This document shows positions 8,263 to 16,354 of a stretch of DNA of 64,000 bases, piece after piece. The stretch is from Streptomyces sp. F63 (GTDB taxonomy: Bacteria; Actinomycetota; Actinomycetes; Streptomycetales; Streptomycetaceae). The stretch is taken from positions 62,001 to 126,000 of the forward strand of contig NZ_JAGPXX010000015.1 of the NCBI RefSeq assembly GCF_018070345.1, given 5' to 3'. The first letter of the stretch is position 1. Every line of letters starts with the position of its first letter. Made by a program: the position numbers and the translations under genes. The notes beneath the pieces are model-generated. The model worked only from the letters and a program-made list of their open reading frames with translations, did not search any database and was not told where the DNA came from.

Positions 8263-8291
8263 TTCACCTTCGGCCGGTCAGCGTGTAATGT
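8263..8291 (+). promoter_or_regulatory. Promoter for the tRNA-Thr/tRNA-Met locus
   Basis: TTCACC at 8263-8268 and TAATGT at 8286-8291 are separated by 17 bases and lie 12 bases before the tRNA-Thr. This is a good vegetative-sigma promoter match. Confidence 0.65.
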
Positions 8292-8302
8292 CTTCATCGC
8301 TC

Positions 8303-8375
8303 GCCCCAATAGCTCAGTCGGCAGAGCGTCTCCATGGTAAGGAGAAGGTCTACGGTTCGATTCCGTATTGGGGCT
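8303..8375 (+). tRNA. tRNA-Thr (anticodon GGT)
   Basis: A 73-base cloverleaf. The acceptor GCCCCAA pairs with TTGGGGC, the D-arm is GCTC-AGTCGGCA-GAGC, the anticodon stem TCTCC/GGAGA encloses loop ATGGTAA with anticodon GGT, and the T-arm carries TTCGATT. No CCA is encoded. Confidence 0.95.
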
Positions 8376-8421
8376 CTGGTGTGGGAACAATCCGTCCTGG
8401 CGGCGGGTTGTCCGACATCGA

Positions 8422-8494
8422 AGCGGTGTAGCTCAGTCGGTAGAGCAAGCGGCTCATAATCGCTGTGTCACCGGTTCAAGTCCGGTCACCGCTA
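8422..8494 (+). tRNA. tRNA-Met (anticodon CAT)
   Basis: A 73-base cloverleaf. The acceptor AGCGGTG pairs with CACCGCT, and the loop CTCATAA gives anticodon CAT. The A1-T72 type acceptor end and the position before rpmG fit elongator tRNA-Met rather than the initiator. Confidence 0.93.
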
Positions 8495-8499
8495 CGAAC

Positions 8500-8537
8500 A
8501 GTAGCCGATTGCAGGCTCAGTCCTTCGATCGGCTACT
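8500..8537 (+). terminator. Hairpin between tRNA-Met and rpmG
   Basis: AGTAGCCGAT (8500-8509) pairs perfectly with ATCGGCTACT (8528-8537) and is followed by CTTTCTGCGTT. It may end the tRNA transcript or attenuate read-through into rpmG, which starts 40 bases later. Confidence 0.7.
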
Positions 8538-8577
8538 CTTTCTGCGTTCATCCACTGTTCGTCCAAGGAGCACTCAC

Positions 8578-8742
8578 GTGGCTGCCACCGACGTCCGCCC
8601 GAAGATCACGCTGGCCTGCGTGGAGTGCAAGGAGCGGAACTACATCACCAAGAAGAACCGGCGCAACAACCCGGACCGACTGGAGATGAAGAAGCACTGC
8701 CCGCGCTGCAACGCGCACACCGCGCACCGCGAGACGCGATAA
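8578..8742 (+). CDS. rpmG: 50S ribosomal protein L33 (bL33), zinc-binding type
   Basis: A 54-residue large-subunit protein located near the ribosomal E site. It has both CxxC pairs, VECK and PRCN (Cys at CVEC and CPRC), so it is the zinc-containing C+ form. Streptomycetes often also carry a zinc-free paralogue elsewhere. The start is GTG at 8578 with AAGGAG 10 bases upstream. It lies between the tRNA pair and the MaoC genes, the order also known from mycobacteria. Confidence 0.96.
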   Translation: MAATDVRPKITLACVECKERNYITKKNRRNNPDRLEMKKHCPRCNAHTAHRETR

Positions 8743-8756
8743 CAACAGGCTCGTCC

Positions 8757-8787
8757 ATGAGGCCGCCCCCGCCGGGGGCGGCCTCAT
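8757..8787 (+). terminator. rpmG terminator
   Basis: A perfect 14-bp stem with a 3-base loop (ATGAGGCCGCCCCC / GGGGGCGGCCTCAT), 14 bases after the rpmG stop. Confidence 0.85.
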
Positions 8788-8964
8788 GGCGTTGCCGGGG
8801 TCCCGTGAACCCGCTGGTCGACGGGGCCCGCAGGGTCTGCCGGCGGTGGCCCGGAGGGGTATCGGACGACCGGGCCAACGGTCTGCCGGATGACCACGGC
8901 CGGGGCGACCGGGGCCATCTGGTAGACCGATCAGCATCAGCCCCGAGCAGGAGGTGCCGAGCAG

Positions 8965-9417
8965 ATGGCGCTCGACCAGTCCTTCGTCGGCCGGGCGTAC
9001 CCGCCCACCGCGCCGTACGAAGTCGGACGCGAGAAGATCCGGGAGTTCGCCGAGGCCGTCGGTGACCCGCATCCGGCCTACACCGACCCGGAGGCGGCCC
9101 GGGCACTCGGTCACCCGGATGTGATCGCCCCGCCGACCTTCGTGTTCTCGCTCACGTACAGGGCGGCCGGGCAGGTGATCGACGACCCGCAGCTCGGCCT
9201 CGACTACAGCCGGGTGGTCCACCGCGACCAGCGGTTCGTCTACAGCCGCCCGGTGCGCGCCGGCGACCGGCTCGCGGTCACCACCACCATCGACGAGGTC
9301 AAGACCCTCGCGGGCAACGACATCCTCGACATCCGCGGCGATGTCCACGACGCCGCCGGCGAGCATGTGGTCACCGCCCACACCGTGATCGTTTCCCGCG
9401 CTCCGGAGGAGAACTGA
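8965..9417 (+). CDS. MaoC-like N-terminal-type dehydratase subunit (HadA/HadC-like)
   Basis: A 150-residue hot-dog-fold protein of the FAS1-DH-region/MaoC N-terminal type. Signature stretches are REKIREFAEAVGDPHPAYTD (about residues 24-43), DVIAPPTFVFSL (about 52-63) and DQRFVYSRPVRAGDRL (about 88-103). In mycobacteria the equivalent gene at this locus, after rpmG, is a (3R)-hydroxyacyl-ACP dehydratase subunit of fatty acid synthesis that supports but does not supply catalysis. The catalytic Asp-His pair is absent here and is supplied by the next gene. ATG at 8965 with AGGAGG 10 bases upstream; the downstream MaoC gene starts 1 base after the stop, so the two are translationally linked and probably form a heterodimer. 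Confidence 0.85.
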   Translation: MALDQSFVGRAYPPTAPYEVGREKIREFAEAVGDPHPAYTDPEAARALGHPDVIAPPTFVFSLTYRAAGQVIDDPQLGLDYSRVVHRDQRFVYSRPVRAGDRLAVTTTIDEVKTLAGNDILDIRGDVHDAAGEHVVTAHTVIVSRAPEEN

Positions 9418-9418
9418 C

Positions 9419-9853
9419 ATGGCCGCCGCCCTCTCCTACGACGACGTCGAGCCCGGGACCGAACTGCCGCCCCGGAGCTTCCCGGTGGACCGCGCCGGCC
9501 TCGTCCGCTACGCGGGCGCGTCCGGCGACTTCAACCCGATCCACTGGAACGAGCGCTTCGCGAAGAGCGTCGGGCTGGAGGACGTCATCGCGCACGGCAT
9601 GTTCACCATGGCCGAGGCGATCCGCGTCGTCACCGACTGGGCGGGCGACCCGGCGGCGGTGGTGGAGTACGGGGTCCGCTTCACCAAGCCGGTGGTGGTA
9701 CCGGACGACGACAAGGGCGCCGTGATCGAGGTCTCGGCGAAGGTCGCCGCGAAGCTGGGCGAGGACACCCGCAGGGTCCGGGTCGACCTGACGGCGACGA
9801 GCGCGGGCCAGAAGGTCCTGGGCATGTCCCGCGCGGTGGTCCAGCTGAGCTGA
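9419..9853 (+). CDS. MaoC-family (R)-hydroxyacyl dehydratase, catalytic subunit (HadB-like)
   Basis: A 144-residue MaoC dehydratase. The hydratase-2 motif YAGASGDFNPIHWNERFA (about residues 31-48) contains the catalytic Asp and His pair, and GMFTMA follows as in the family. It should form a heterodimer with the non-catalytic subunit encoded immediately upstream and remove water from 3-hydroxyacyl thioesters, probably in fatty acid synthesis; that role is inferred from the mycobacterial hadAB locus, which has the same neighbours. ATG at 9419; ribosome-binding site GGAGGAGA lies inside the upstream gene's end. Confidence 0.88.
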   Translation: MAAALSYDDVEPGTELPPRSFPVDRAGLVRYAGASGDFNPIHWNERFAKSVGLEDVIAHGMFTMAEAIRVVTDWAGDPAAVVEYGVRFTKPVVVPDDDKGAVIEVSAKVAAKLGEDTRRVRVDLTATSAGQKVLGMSRAVVQLS

Positions 9854-10050
9854 CCGGAGCCGGACGGGAACGACGACCCGGCCACCACCCCACCCCACCC
9901 CGGCCCCGCCCCGCCCGCCCGTTCCTCCGCTCCGGGGAAACGGGCGGGCGGGAGGGAGAACACCCGCGCGAAGCGCGGTGAACCGGCGCCGCGCCCGGCA
10001 CGCGACGAGCACCCGGCTCGGAACCGCCCCCGCCCCGGTTGGGCACGCCC

Positions 10051-10104
10051 GCGCCGGAGGCGGCCCCGCCCGGGCCGGGCACGGCCGCGCCGGAGGCGGC
10101 CCCG
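10051..10104. repeat. 18-bp direct repeat upstream of murB
   Basis: GCGCCGGAGGCGGCCCCG occurs at 10051-10068 and again at 10087-10104, ending right at the putative murB -10 hexamer. It may be a slippage product. Confidence 0.8.
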
Positions 10105-10116
10105 TACGCTGTGACC

Positions 10117-11172
10117 GTGCAGGTACTCCACGACGCCCCGCTGGCCCCGCTCACCACCTTCCGCCTCGGCGGCCCGGCCAACCGCCTGGTCACCGCGGTG
10201 ACGGACGAAGAGGTGGTCGCGGCCGTCCGCGAAGCCGACGCCGCGGGCACCCCGCTCCTCCTCATCGGCGGCGGCAGCAACCTCGTCATCTCCGACAAGG
10301 GATTCGACGGCACGGCCCTGCGCATCGCCACCCGCGGCTTCGAGCTCGACGGCACCCGGCTCGAACTGGCTGCCGGGGAGAACTGGTCCGACGCCGTGGC
10401 CCGCACCGTCGACGCGGGCCTTGCCGGGGTCGAGTGCCTCGCCGGCATCCCGGGCTCCGCCGGGGCGACGCCCATCCAGAACGTCGGGGCCTACGGGCAG
10501 GAGGTGGCCACCACGCTCACCGAGGTGGTGGCCTACGACCGGCTGTCCGGCGAGACGGTGACCATCCCCGGCGCGGAGTGCGGCTTCTCCTACCGCCACA
10601 GCCGTTTCAAGTCCGACCCCGACCGCCATGTCGTCCTGCGCGTGCGCTTCGAACTGGAGGACGCGGGCGGTCTGTCGGCGCCCCTGAAGTACGCCGAGAC
10701 GGCCCGTGTCCTGGGAGTCGAGCCGGGCGAGCGTGTCCCGGCCTCCGCCGCCCGGGAGACCGTCCTCGGACTCCGTGCCGGCAAGGGCATGGTGCTGGAC
10801 CCGGAGGATCACGACACCTGGTCCGCGGGCTCCTTCTTCACCAACCCCGTTCTGGACGCCGACGAGCACGCCGCCTTCCTGGCGCGCGTCGCCGACCGCC
10901 TCGGTCCCGGCGCCGAGCCTCCCGCGTATCCGGCGGGGAAGGGGCGGGTCAAGACCTCGGCTGCCTGGCTGATCGACAAGGCCGGTTTCACGAAGGGCTA
11001 CGGCACCGGCCCGGCCCGTATCTCCGGCAAGCACACCCTGGCGCTCACCAACCGCGGTGAGGCCACGACCGAGGACCTCCTCGCCCTGGCCCGGGAGGTC
11101 CGCGACGGTGTACGCGACGCCTTCGGGGTGACCCTGGTCAACGAACCGGTGACGGTGGGCGTCAGCCTCTAG
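10117..11172 (+). CDS. murB: UDP-N-acetylmuramate dehydrogenase
   Basis: A 351-residue flavoenzyme that reduces UDP-GlcNAc-enolpyruvate to UDP-MurNAc with NADPH in peptidoglycan precursor synthesis (cytoplasm). FAD-binding GGGSNLVISDKG is at about residues 52-63, AGIPGSAGATPIQNVGAYGQE is split as AGIPGSAGATP and IQNVGAYGQE at about 109-128, the proton-donor serine lies in SAGSFFTNP (about 237-245), and the C-terminal glutamate in NEPVTVGVSL. The start is uncertain between GTG 10111 and GTG 10117. TACGCT at 10105-10110 would place the transcription start near 10117, suggesting a leaderless mRNA, so I chose 10117. The reading frame is also open back to 10039 through a repeat. Confidence 0.9.
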   Translation: MQVLHDAPLAPLTTFRLGGPANRLVTAVTDEEVVAAVREADAAGTPLLLIGGGSNLVISDKGFDGTALRIATRGFELDGTRLELAAGENWSDAVARTVDAGLAGVECLAGIPGSAGATPIQNVGAYGQEVATTLTEVVAYDRLSGETVTIPGAECGFSYRHSRFKSDPDRHVVLRVRFELEDAGGLSAPLKYAETARVLGVEPGERVPASAARETVLGLRAGKGMVLDPEDHDTWSAGSFFTNPVLDADEHAAFLARVADRLGPGAEPPAYPAGKGRVKTSAAWLIDKAGFTKGYGTGPARISGKHTLALTNRGEATTEDLLALAREVRDGVRDAFGVTLVNEPVTVGVSL

Positions 11173-11217
11173 CGCATTCGCGCGGATGCTGCTGCGCCGG
11201 CGCCCGCGGGCCGCCGC

Positions 11218-11290
11218 GGCACCGTACGAACGCCGCCCGGCCCCCGGGATAGGACGGCACCGTACGAACGCCGCGCGGCCTCCGGGAGCG
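11218..11290. repeat. 38-bp direct repeat between murB and adenosine deaminase
   Basis: A unit beginning GGCACCGTACGAACGCCGC starts at 11218 and again at 11256, with few differences in the rest. It lies in the 204-bp space between convergent genes, where no clear terminator stem is visible. Confidence 0.75.
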
Positions 11291-11376
11291 GACGGACCGG
11301 GCGGCGGTGCCCCGCCCTGCGCGGCCGCTTCCGGCTCGCCACCCGTTCCGCCGCTTCCCCTGCGCGGCCGCTTCCC

Positions 11377-12435
11377 CTACTCGGCCGCGAGCCAGTCGTC
11401 GATGCCGCGGAGCATCCGCTTCCGCACGTCCTCCGGGGCCCTGGACGCCCGCACGGACTGCCGCGCCAGTTCGGCCAGCTCCGCATCGGTGAACCCCTGC
11501 ACCGACCGGACGAGCTCGTACTGGTCCGCCAGTCGCGACCCGAACAGCAGCGGGTCGTCCGCTCCCAGCGCCACCGGCACCCCCGCGTCGAACAGCTTCC
11601 GCAGGGGCACGTCCTCCGGCTTCTCGTAGACGCCCAGCGCCACGTTGGACGCCGGGCAGACCTCGCAGGCCACGCCCCGTTCGGCCAGCCGCTCCAGCAG
11701 CCGCGGGTCCTCCGCGGCCCGCACCCCGTGGCCCACCCGGTCGGCGTGCAGATCGTCCAGGCAGTCCCGTACGCTGCCGGGCCCCGACAGCTCGCCCCCG
11801 TGCGGGGCGGCGATCAGCCCGCCGGCCCGGGCGATGGCGAACGCCCGGTCGAAGTCCCGCGCGAATCCCCGCCGTTCGTCGTTCGACAGCCCGAAGCCGA
11901 TCACCCCGCGGTCCGCGTAGCGCACGGCCAGCCGAGCCAGGGTGCGCGCGTCCAGCGGGTGCTTCACCCGGTTCGCCGCCACGAGCACCCGCATCCCGAC
12001 GCCCGTCTCCCGCGACGCCGCGTCCACCGCGTCCAGGATGATCTCCATGGCGGGGATGAGCCCGCCGAGGCGCGGCGCGTACGAGGTGGGGTCGACCTGG
12101 ATCTCCAGCCAGCCGGAACCGTCCCGCGCGTCCTCCTGCGCGGCCTCGCGCACCAGCCGCTGGATGTCCTCGGCGGTCCGCAGGCACGACCGGGCGATGT
12201 CGTAGAGCCGCTGGAACCGGAACCAGCCCCGCTCGTCCGTCGCCCGCAGCTTCGGGGGCTCGCCGCCGCTCAGCGCCTCCGGCAGGTGCACACCGTGTTT
12301 GTCGGCGAGTTCGAGCAGCGTGGTGGGCCGCATCGAGCCGGTGAAGTGCAGATGCAGATGGGCCTTCGGCAGCAGCCGGACATCGCGTGTGACAGTGCGG
12401 GGGAGCGGGGGATTCCCGTGGTGGTGCGGCGACAT
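11377..12435 (-). CDS. add: Adenosine deaminase
   Basis: A 352-residue zinc enzyme that deaminates adenosine (or deoxyadenosine) to inosine in purine salvage. Metal and catalytic motifs appear in order: KAHLHLHFTGS (about residues 24-34), the substrate/metal segment PHGGELSGPG (about 210), RVGHGVRA (about 229), CEVCPASN (about 252) and ALGADDPLLF (about 290) with the Asp pair. The second position of the last motif differs from the classical SLNTDDP but is common in actinobacterial members. ATG at 12435; the ribosome-binding site is weak. Upstream lies the remnant of an aminotransferase gene on the same strand. Confidence 0.9.
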   Translation of the reverse strand: MSPHHHGNPPLPRTVTRDVRLLPKAHLHLHFTGSMRPTTLLELADKHGVHLPEALSGGEPPKLRATDERGWFRFQRLYDIARSCLRTAEDIQRLVREAAQEDARDGSGWLEIQVDPTSYAPRLGGLIPAMEIILDAVDAASRETGVGMRVLVAANRVKHPLDARTLARLAVRYADRGVIGFGLSNDERRGFARDFDRAFAIARAGGLIAAPHGGELSGPGSVRDCLDDLHADRVGHGVRAAEDPRLLERLAERGVACEVCPASNVALGVYEKPEDVPLRKLFDAGVPVALGADDPLLFGSRLADQYELVRSVQGFTDAELAELARQSVRASRAPEDVRKRMLRGIDDWLAAE

Positions 12436-12545
12436 CCCAAAATCCTGCCGTATGACCCGCCCGCCACGGTAGGGATTCCGGAATCCGCCTCTCCGAACGC
12501 TTCCGCGTGCCGCCGGCCGACTCGCGTGCGACTGCGGACCGGCCG

Positions 12546-13203
12546 CCCCCCGATCACGTCCCGCGGGCCGATCACCCGGCCGACGCGCCAGCCGGTCATG
12601 GCGTACGTCTCGGCCACGCCGTTCACGACCACGCACCTGTCCCGCAGCTCCGGCACCACCACGGGCGTCGACGTGAACCGGGCGTCGCCGTACACGAGGT
12701 GTTCGCGGATCTCGTCCGTCATCACCCACAGGCCGTCCCGGCCGCCCAGCGGCCGATCGCCTCCACCTCCGCCCGGCCGTGGACGGCTCCGGTCGGGTTC
12801 GAGGGTGAGACGAACAGCAGCATCCTGGTGTTCCCGGCGCGCGCCGCCTCCAGCCGCTCCACGGTGACCCGGTAGCCGGTGGTCTCGTCCGCGATGACCG
12901 GCACCGACACCCCGCCGGCCAGCCGGATCGGCTCCGGACAGGTGGTCCGGTACGGGGCGGGGACGATGACCTCGTCGCCCGGATCGAGCAGCGTGGCGAA
13001 CGCCTCGTGGACCGCCTGCTGGCCGCCGTTGGTGACGAGCACCTGCGAGGCCTCGATCTCGTAGCCGGAATCGCGCCGGGTCCTCTCGGCGATGGCGGCC
13101 CCGAGCTCGGGCAGGCCGCCGGCCGGGGGGACCGGTGGCACCGGCGAGAGTCGCGGACTCGGAGATCGCGGCGATACGGGCGGACACCCGCCGGCCGGTC
13201 CGG
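12546..13203 (-). pseudogene. Degraded aspartate aminotransferase (aspC-like)
   Basis: Pieces of a class I/II PLP aminotransferase are strung along the minus strand in two frames. RRVSARIAAISESATLA (near 13150-13200) is the usual N-terminus. It is followed, after loss of about 70 residues and a frame change, by LPELGAAIAERTRRDSGYE and PSNPTGAVHGRAEV. After another frameshift near 12735 come VMTDEIREHLVYGD and YAMTGWRVGRVIGPRDV, where similarity ends, so roughly the last 170 residues, including the PLP-lysine region, are gone. No usable start codon is seen. Related streptomycetes carry an intact aspartate aminotransferase here, next to tRNA-Trp and secE (recalled, not checked). The gene is clearly dead. 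Confidence 0.85.
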
Positions 13204-13412
13204 GGCGGTGCGGTGCGGACGGAACGCCCGTCTCGGGAGGGGCGGGCGGTCGTTGGGGGAACGGCCGGGCCGGTCCCGTGCGGGCCCCGGGCCGGTACCT
13301 GTTCGACGCCCGGCCGCAGAACACGTACACTCACTGGGCGTTGGCCCTCACGGCCGTTCCGGTCACGCCCACTCCATGGGGCGCGCCGGATGCGGTAGGT
13401 TGAGGGGGACAA

Positions 13413-13485
13413 AGGGTCGTAGCTCAATTGGTAGAGCACTGGTCTCCAAAACCAGCGGTTGGGGGTTCAAGTCCCTCCGGCCCTG
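13413..13485 (+). tRNA. tRNA-Trp (anticodon CCA)
   Basis: A 73-base cloverleaf. The acceptor AGGGTCG pairs with CGGCCCT through one wobble, the D-arm is GCTC-AATTGGTA-GAGC, and stem CTGGT/ACCAG encloses loop CTCCAAA with anticodon CCA. It precedes secE, as in other actinobacteria. Confidence 0.95.
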
Positions 13486-13592
13486 CTACACGCATCTTCG
13501 CCAGGATGTGTGCGCAGGTACGTACGACAACGCACCGCCGTGCGGCTCCACCGGGCGCGGCACGGCCACGACCCGGATTCAGGTGAGGACGA

Positions 13593-13883
13593 GTGACGGA
13601 CGCCCTGGGCTCCATCGACACGCCTGAGAGCGGTCGGTCCGACGAGGCGGATGAGCAGAAGAAGGTCCGGCGCGGCGGCAAGCGCGGCAAGAAGGGTCCT
13701 CTGGGCCGGCTCGCGCTCTTCTACCGGCAGATCGTGGCCGAGCTGCGGAAGGTCGTCTGGCCCACCCGCAACCAGCTCACGACCTACACCACCGTGGTGA
13801 TCATCTTCGTCGTCATCATGATTGCCCTGGTGACTGTGATTGACTTTGGATTCGCCGAGGCCGTCAAGTACGTCTTCGGCTGA
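13593..13883 (+). CDS. secE: Preprotein translocase subunit SecE
   Basis: A 96-residue subunit of the SecYEG channel. A charged Lys/Arg-rich N-terminal half (KKVRRGGKRGKKG) leads to the conserved amphipathic helix FYRQIVAELRKVVWPTRNQL (about residues 45-64), then a single membrane helix (about 67-88). It is the short one-span form typical of Gram-positives. GTG start at 13593 after GAGGACGAG. nusG follows after 73 bases and is presumably cotranscribed. Confidence 0.96.
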   Translation: MTDALGSIDTPESGRSDEADEQKKVRRGGKRGKKGPLGRLALFYRQIVAELRKVVWPTRNQLTTYTTVVIIFVVIMIALVTVIDFGFAEAVKYVFG

Positions 13884-13956
13884 TCCCGCGTCGGCGCCGC
13901 TCTCGGCGCCCCACGACGCATGTTCAACCCCTTGAAGCCAGGAAGAAGCAGCCACC

Positions 13957-14829
13957 GTGTCTGACCCGAACCTGAACGACGCCATCGAGCCCGACGAGGG
14001 CGAAGAGGCTGCGGCGACGGCCGAGGCGGCCCAGGCTGCACCGGACACGGTCGGCGACGGCACCGAGAGCACCGGACCGGCCGCGGAGCCGGCGGAGCCG
14101 GCCGTGGCCGAGACCGCGGAGCCGGCCGAGTCCGCCGAGGGCGTGGCCGAGGCAGCGGAAGGCGCGGAGGACGAGGCGTCCGCCGAGCCCGCCGTGGCCG
14201 AGGAGCCCCAGGCCGACCCGGTCGAAGAGCTCCGCCGCGAGCTGCGCGCCCTCCCCGGCGAGTGGTACGTGATCCACACGTACGCCGGTTACGAGAAGCG
14301 CGTGAAGGCCAACCTGGAGCAGCGCGCCGTCTCGCTGAACGTCGAGGAGTTCATCTACCAGGCCGAGGTCCCCGAGGAAGAGATCGTCCAGATCAAGAAC
14401 GGGGAGCGGAAGAACGTCCGCCAGAACAAGCTCCCCGGCTATGTGCTGGTGCGCATGGATCTGACGAACGAGTCCTGGGGCGTCGTCCGGAACACCCCGG
14501 GTGTCACCGGCTTCGTGGGGAACGCCTACGACCCGTACCCGCTGACGCTGGACGAGATCGTCAAGATGCTCGCCCCGGAGGCCGAGGAGAAGGCCGCCAA
14601 GGCCGCGGCCGAGGAGGCGGGTGTCCCGGTGCCCAGCCGCAAGGTCGAGGTTCAGGTGCTGGACTTCGAGGTCGGCGACTCGGTCACCGTCACCGACGGC
14701 CCGTTCGCCACCCTGCAGGCCACCATCAACGAGATCAACGCCGACTCGAAGAAGGTCAAGGGCCTGGTCGAGATCTTCGGCCGCGAGACCCCGGTCGAGC
14801 TGAGTTTCGACCAGATCCAGAAGAACTGA
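13957..14829 (+). CDS. nusG: Transcription termination/antitermination protein NusG, stop codon supplied by an integrated element
   Basis: A 290-residue elongation factor that binds RNA polymerase and links it to Rho or the ribosome. The first 90 residues are an acidic Glu/Ala-rich extension common in actinobacteria. The NGN domain starts at EWYVIHTYAGYEKRVKANLE (about residues 101-120), and the KOW domain contains FEVGDSVTVTDGPFATLQAT (about 235-254). The last codons (IQKN) and the T of the stop lie in a 12-base sequence repeated at 20146-20157. The present stop TGA (14827-14829) is provided by the inserted DNA; the repeat at the far end is followed by AG, so the original stop was TAG. Protein sequence is unchanged. 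Confidence 0.95.
   Translation: MSDPNLNDAIEPDEGEEAAATAEAAQAAPDTVGDGTESTGPAAEPAEPAVAETAEPAESAEGVAEAAEGAEDEASAEPAVAEEPQADPVEELRRELRALPGEWYVIHTYAGYEKRVKANLEQRAVSLNVEEFIYQAEVPEEEIVQIKNGERKNVRQNKLPGYVLVRMDLTNESWGVVRNTPGVTGFVGNAYDPYPLTLDEIVKMLAPEAEEKAAKAAAEEAGVPVPSRKVEVQVLDFEVGDSVTVTDGPFATLQATINEINADSKKVKGLVEIFGRETPVELSFDQIQKN
14816..14827 (+). other. attL core in the nusG 3' end
   Basis: TCCAGAAGAACT is identical to 20146-20157. It covers the last NusG codons and the first base of the stop codon. It is adjacent to the integrase gene, as expected for a site-specific element. Confidence 0.85.
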
Positions 14830-14843
14830 GTGTTCTAGCTCAC

Positions 14844-14890
14844 GAAAGAGCCCCTGACCAGCGGTTTCCGTTGGGCAGGGGCTCTCTCGC
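14844..14890. terminator. Element-borne terminator after nusG and the integrase gene
   Basis: AGAGCCCCTG pairs with CAGGGGCTCT in a hairpin 17 bases after the nusG stop and 19 bases before the integrase stop on the other strand. Being inside the element, it replaces the original nusG terminator and can also end integrase transcripts. Confidence 0.8.
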
Positions 14891-14903
14891 GTGCTGGAGG
14901 CCG

Positions 14904-16151
14904 TCACCGGGCCGTGGGCCGCCCCCAGGCTTTGCGATAGACCGCATCGACAGCCTTGCGGGTACGGGTCTCACTGGCAGGCATCAGGTGCGTGTACGTC
15001 CGCAGCGTGAAGCCCGCGTCAGCGTGGCCGAGGTAGGCGCTCACGGCCTTGATGCTCTCGCCCGCGTCCAGGAGCACCGAGGCGTAGAAGTGCCGTAGCG
15101 CGTGCATCCCATCTTCACGGGCTTCCTTGTACCGCTCCCCGGGCCCCGGCTCAGGGATCACCCCGGCTGCAACGAGCGCGCGTTTCCAGACGTGCCGGTT
15201 GAAGTCGGTCCGCCGAAGCGCACCCAGCTCAGCGCCCGTGAAGTAGAGCAGCTTGGTCACAGGCGGACCGTCCGGCCGCAACCACGGCAAGGTGATCTCC
15301 ACTGGAGGGAAGGCAGTCACGTGCTCGGCCAGGGCACGGGCGACCGAATCGGGGAGAGGCACGTCACGGAGCTTGCCGTTCTTCGGCGGCGCGAAGAGCA
15401 GATGCCCGTTCACCAACTTGATCTGCTGAGTGACGTGCAGCCTGCCCGCCAAGGGATCAACGTCGTCCACGGGCAAACCGAAGATCTCCCCCTGTCGCAG
15501 CCCGCATCCGGCGCCGACGTCGATCATTGCCCGGAAGCGGTCGGGCAGGCCCTCACGGACAGCGAAGACCCGATCAGCCGACCAGGGCGTCACCCGCCCG
15601 GGCGAAGGCTTCGGAGGCCGGACCGAGCCCGCCCGGCACGGGTTGCGGGCCAGGTAGCCGTCATCGACCGCGGCCGACAGGACCGCCGAGACGTTCCCGA
15701 AGATCACACGGCGGTACGAGCTGGCAGCCCCGGTGTCTTCCAGTAGGCGGACCCATGCACGCAGGTGCGACGGCTGGAAGGACGAGAGCGGCCGGTTCCC
15801 CAGGTGGGGGAAGGCGTGCAGCCGTAACCGGCTCTCGACCGCCACGCGAGTACTCGGGTCTGTCGTCTGAGAGGCCAGCCAGTCCGTGGCGTACTGCTGA
15901 AATGTGATCTTCCCGGCCTTCGGGTCGATGTACTGGCCGCGCGACATGTCGGCTTCGATGTGGGCCAGCCACTGCTCAGCGTGGCGTTTCTGCCGGTCGG
16001 GGAAGCTCTTGGACTTCTCCGAGCCGTCCGGGCCGATGTATCGGGCGCGGTAGCGCAGGCCGGAGCCGTGCCGGTCGGTCTTGACCTTGACGGGCTTGCC
16101 GTCCGGGCCGGGTTCGGTCTTGTACCAGCGGTCTTGTATGTGCCCGGCCAT
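14904..16151 (-). CDS. int: Tyrosine recombinase (integrase)
   Basis: A 415-residue phage-type integrase. An N-terminal AP2-like/arm-binding region (about 1-65) and a core-binding domain (about 70-165) precede the catalytic domain. Catalytic residues are visible: Arg in GAGCGLRQGEIFGL (about residue 217), His-x-x-Arg in MHALRHFYAS (about 357), His in YLGHADAG (about 380) and the nucleophile Tyr in RTYTHLMP (about 391). It should recombine the element's attP with the 12-base core in nusG. The ATG at 16151 overlaps the excisionase stop by one base (TGATG), so the long open frame upstream of it is not used. Its 3' end points at nusG, next to attL. Confidence 0.93.
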   Translation of the reverse strand: MAGHIQDRWYKTEPGPDGKPVKVKTDRHGSGLRYRARYIGPDGSEKSKSFPDRQKRHAEQWLAHIEADMSRGQYIDPKAGKITFQQYATDWLASQTTDPSTRVAVESRLRLHAFPHLGNRPLSSFQPSHLRAWVRLLEDTGAASSYRRVIFGNVSAVLSAAVDDGYLARNPCRAGSVRPPKPSPGRVTPWSADRVFAVREGLPDRFRAMIDVGAGCGLRQGEIFGLPVDDVDPLAGRLHVTQQIKLVNGHLLFAPPKNGKLRDVPLPDSVARALAEHVTAFPPVEITLPWLRPDGPPVTKLLYFTGAELGALRRTDFNRHVWKRALVAAGVIPEPGPGERYKEAREDGMHALRHFYASVLLDAGESIKAVSAYLGHADAGFTLRTYTHLMPASETRTRKAVDAVYRKAWGRPTAR

Positions 16152-16354
16152 CAGGCAGCTCCTTCCATCTGGGACTCGACCCAGGCCCGTACGTCTTCGG
16201 GGTCGAAGCGCAGGTGCCGGCCAACCCGGAAGCCGCGGGGACCGGTGCGCTTGCGGCGCCACTGGTACACGGTTTCGACGGGCACCCCGAGCAGGTCCGC
16301 GAGGTCGATGGGGGTCAGGTAGCGGGTGGGAAGCTGTCGGCGCACGGTCACCAC
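16151..16354 (-). CDS. xis: Excisionase (HTH_17 / MerR-like DNA-binding protein)
   Basis: A 67-residue protein with one winged helix-turn-helix: YLTPIDLADLLGVPVETVYQW followed by GFRVGRHLRFDPEDVRAWVES, which is the standard excisionase/HTH_17 pattern. It would bend attachment-site DNA and direct the integrase towards excision. The start is GTG at 16354, overlapping the end of the rep gene; the stop overlaps the integrase start. The rep-xis-int order with overlaps is that of pSAM2-type elements. Confidence 0.9.
   Translation of the reverse strand: MVTVRRQLPTRYLTPIDLADLLGVPVETVYQWRRKRTGPRGFRVGRHLRFDPEDVRAWVESQMEGAA

Noticed and set aside
13413..13485. tRNA-Trp as attachment site of the element
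   Set aside because: No second copy of its 3' end is found near the element, and the matching direct repeat is at the nusG 3' end.
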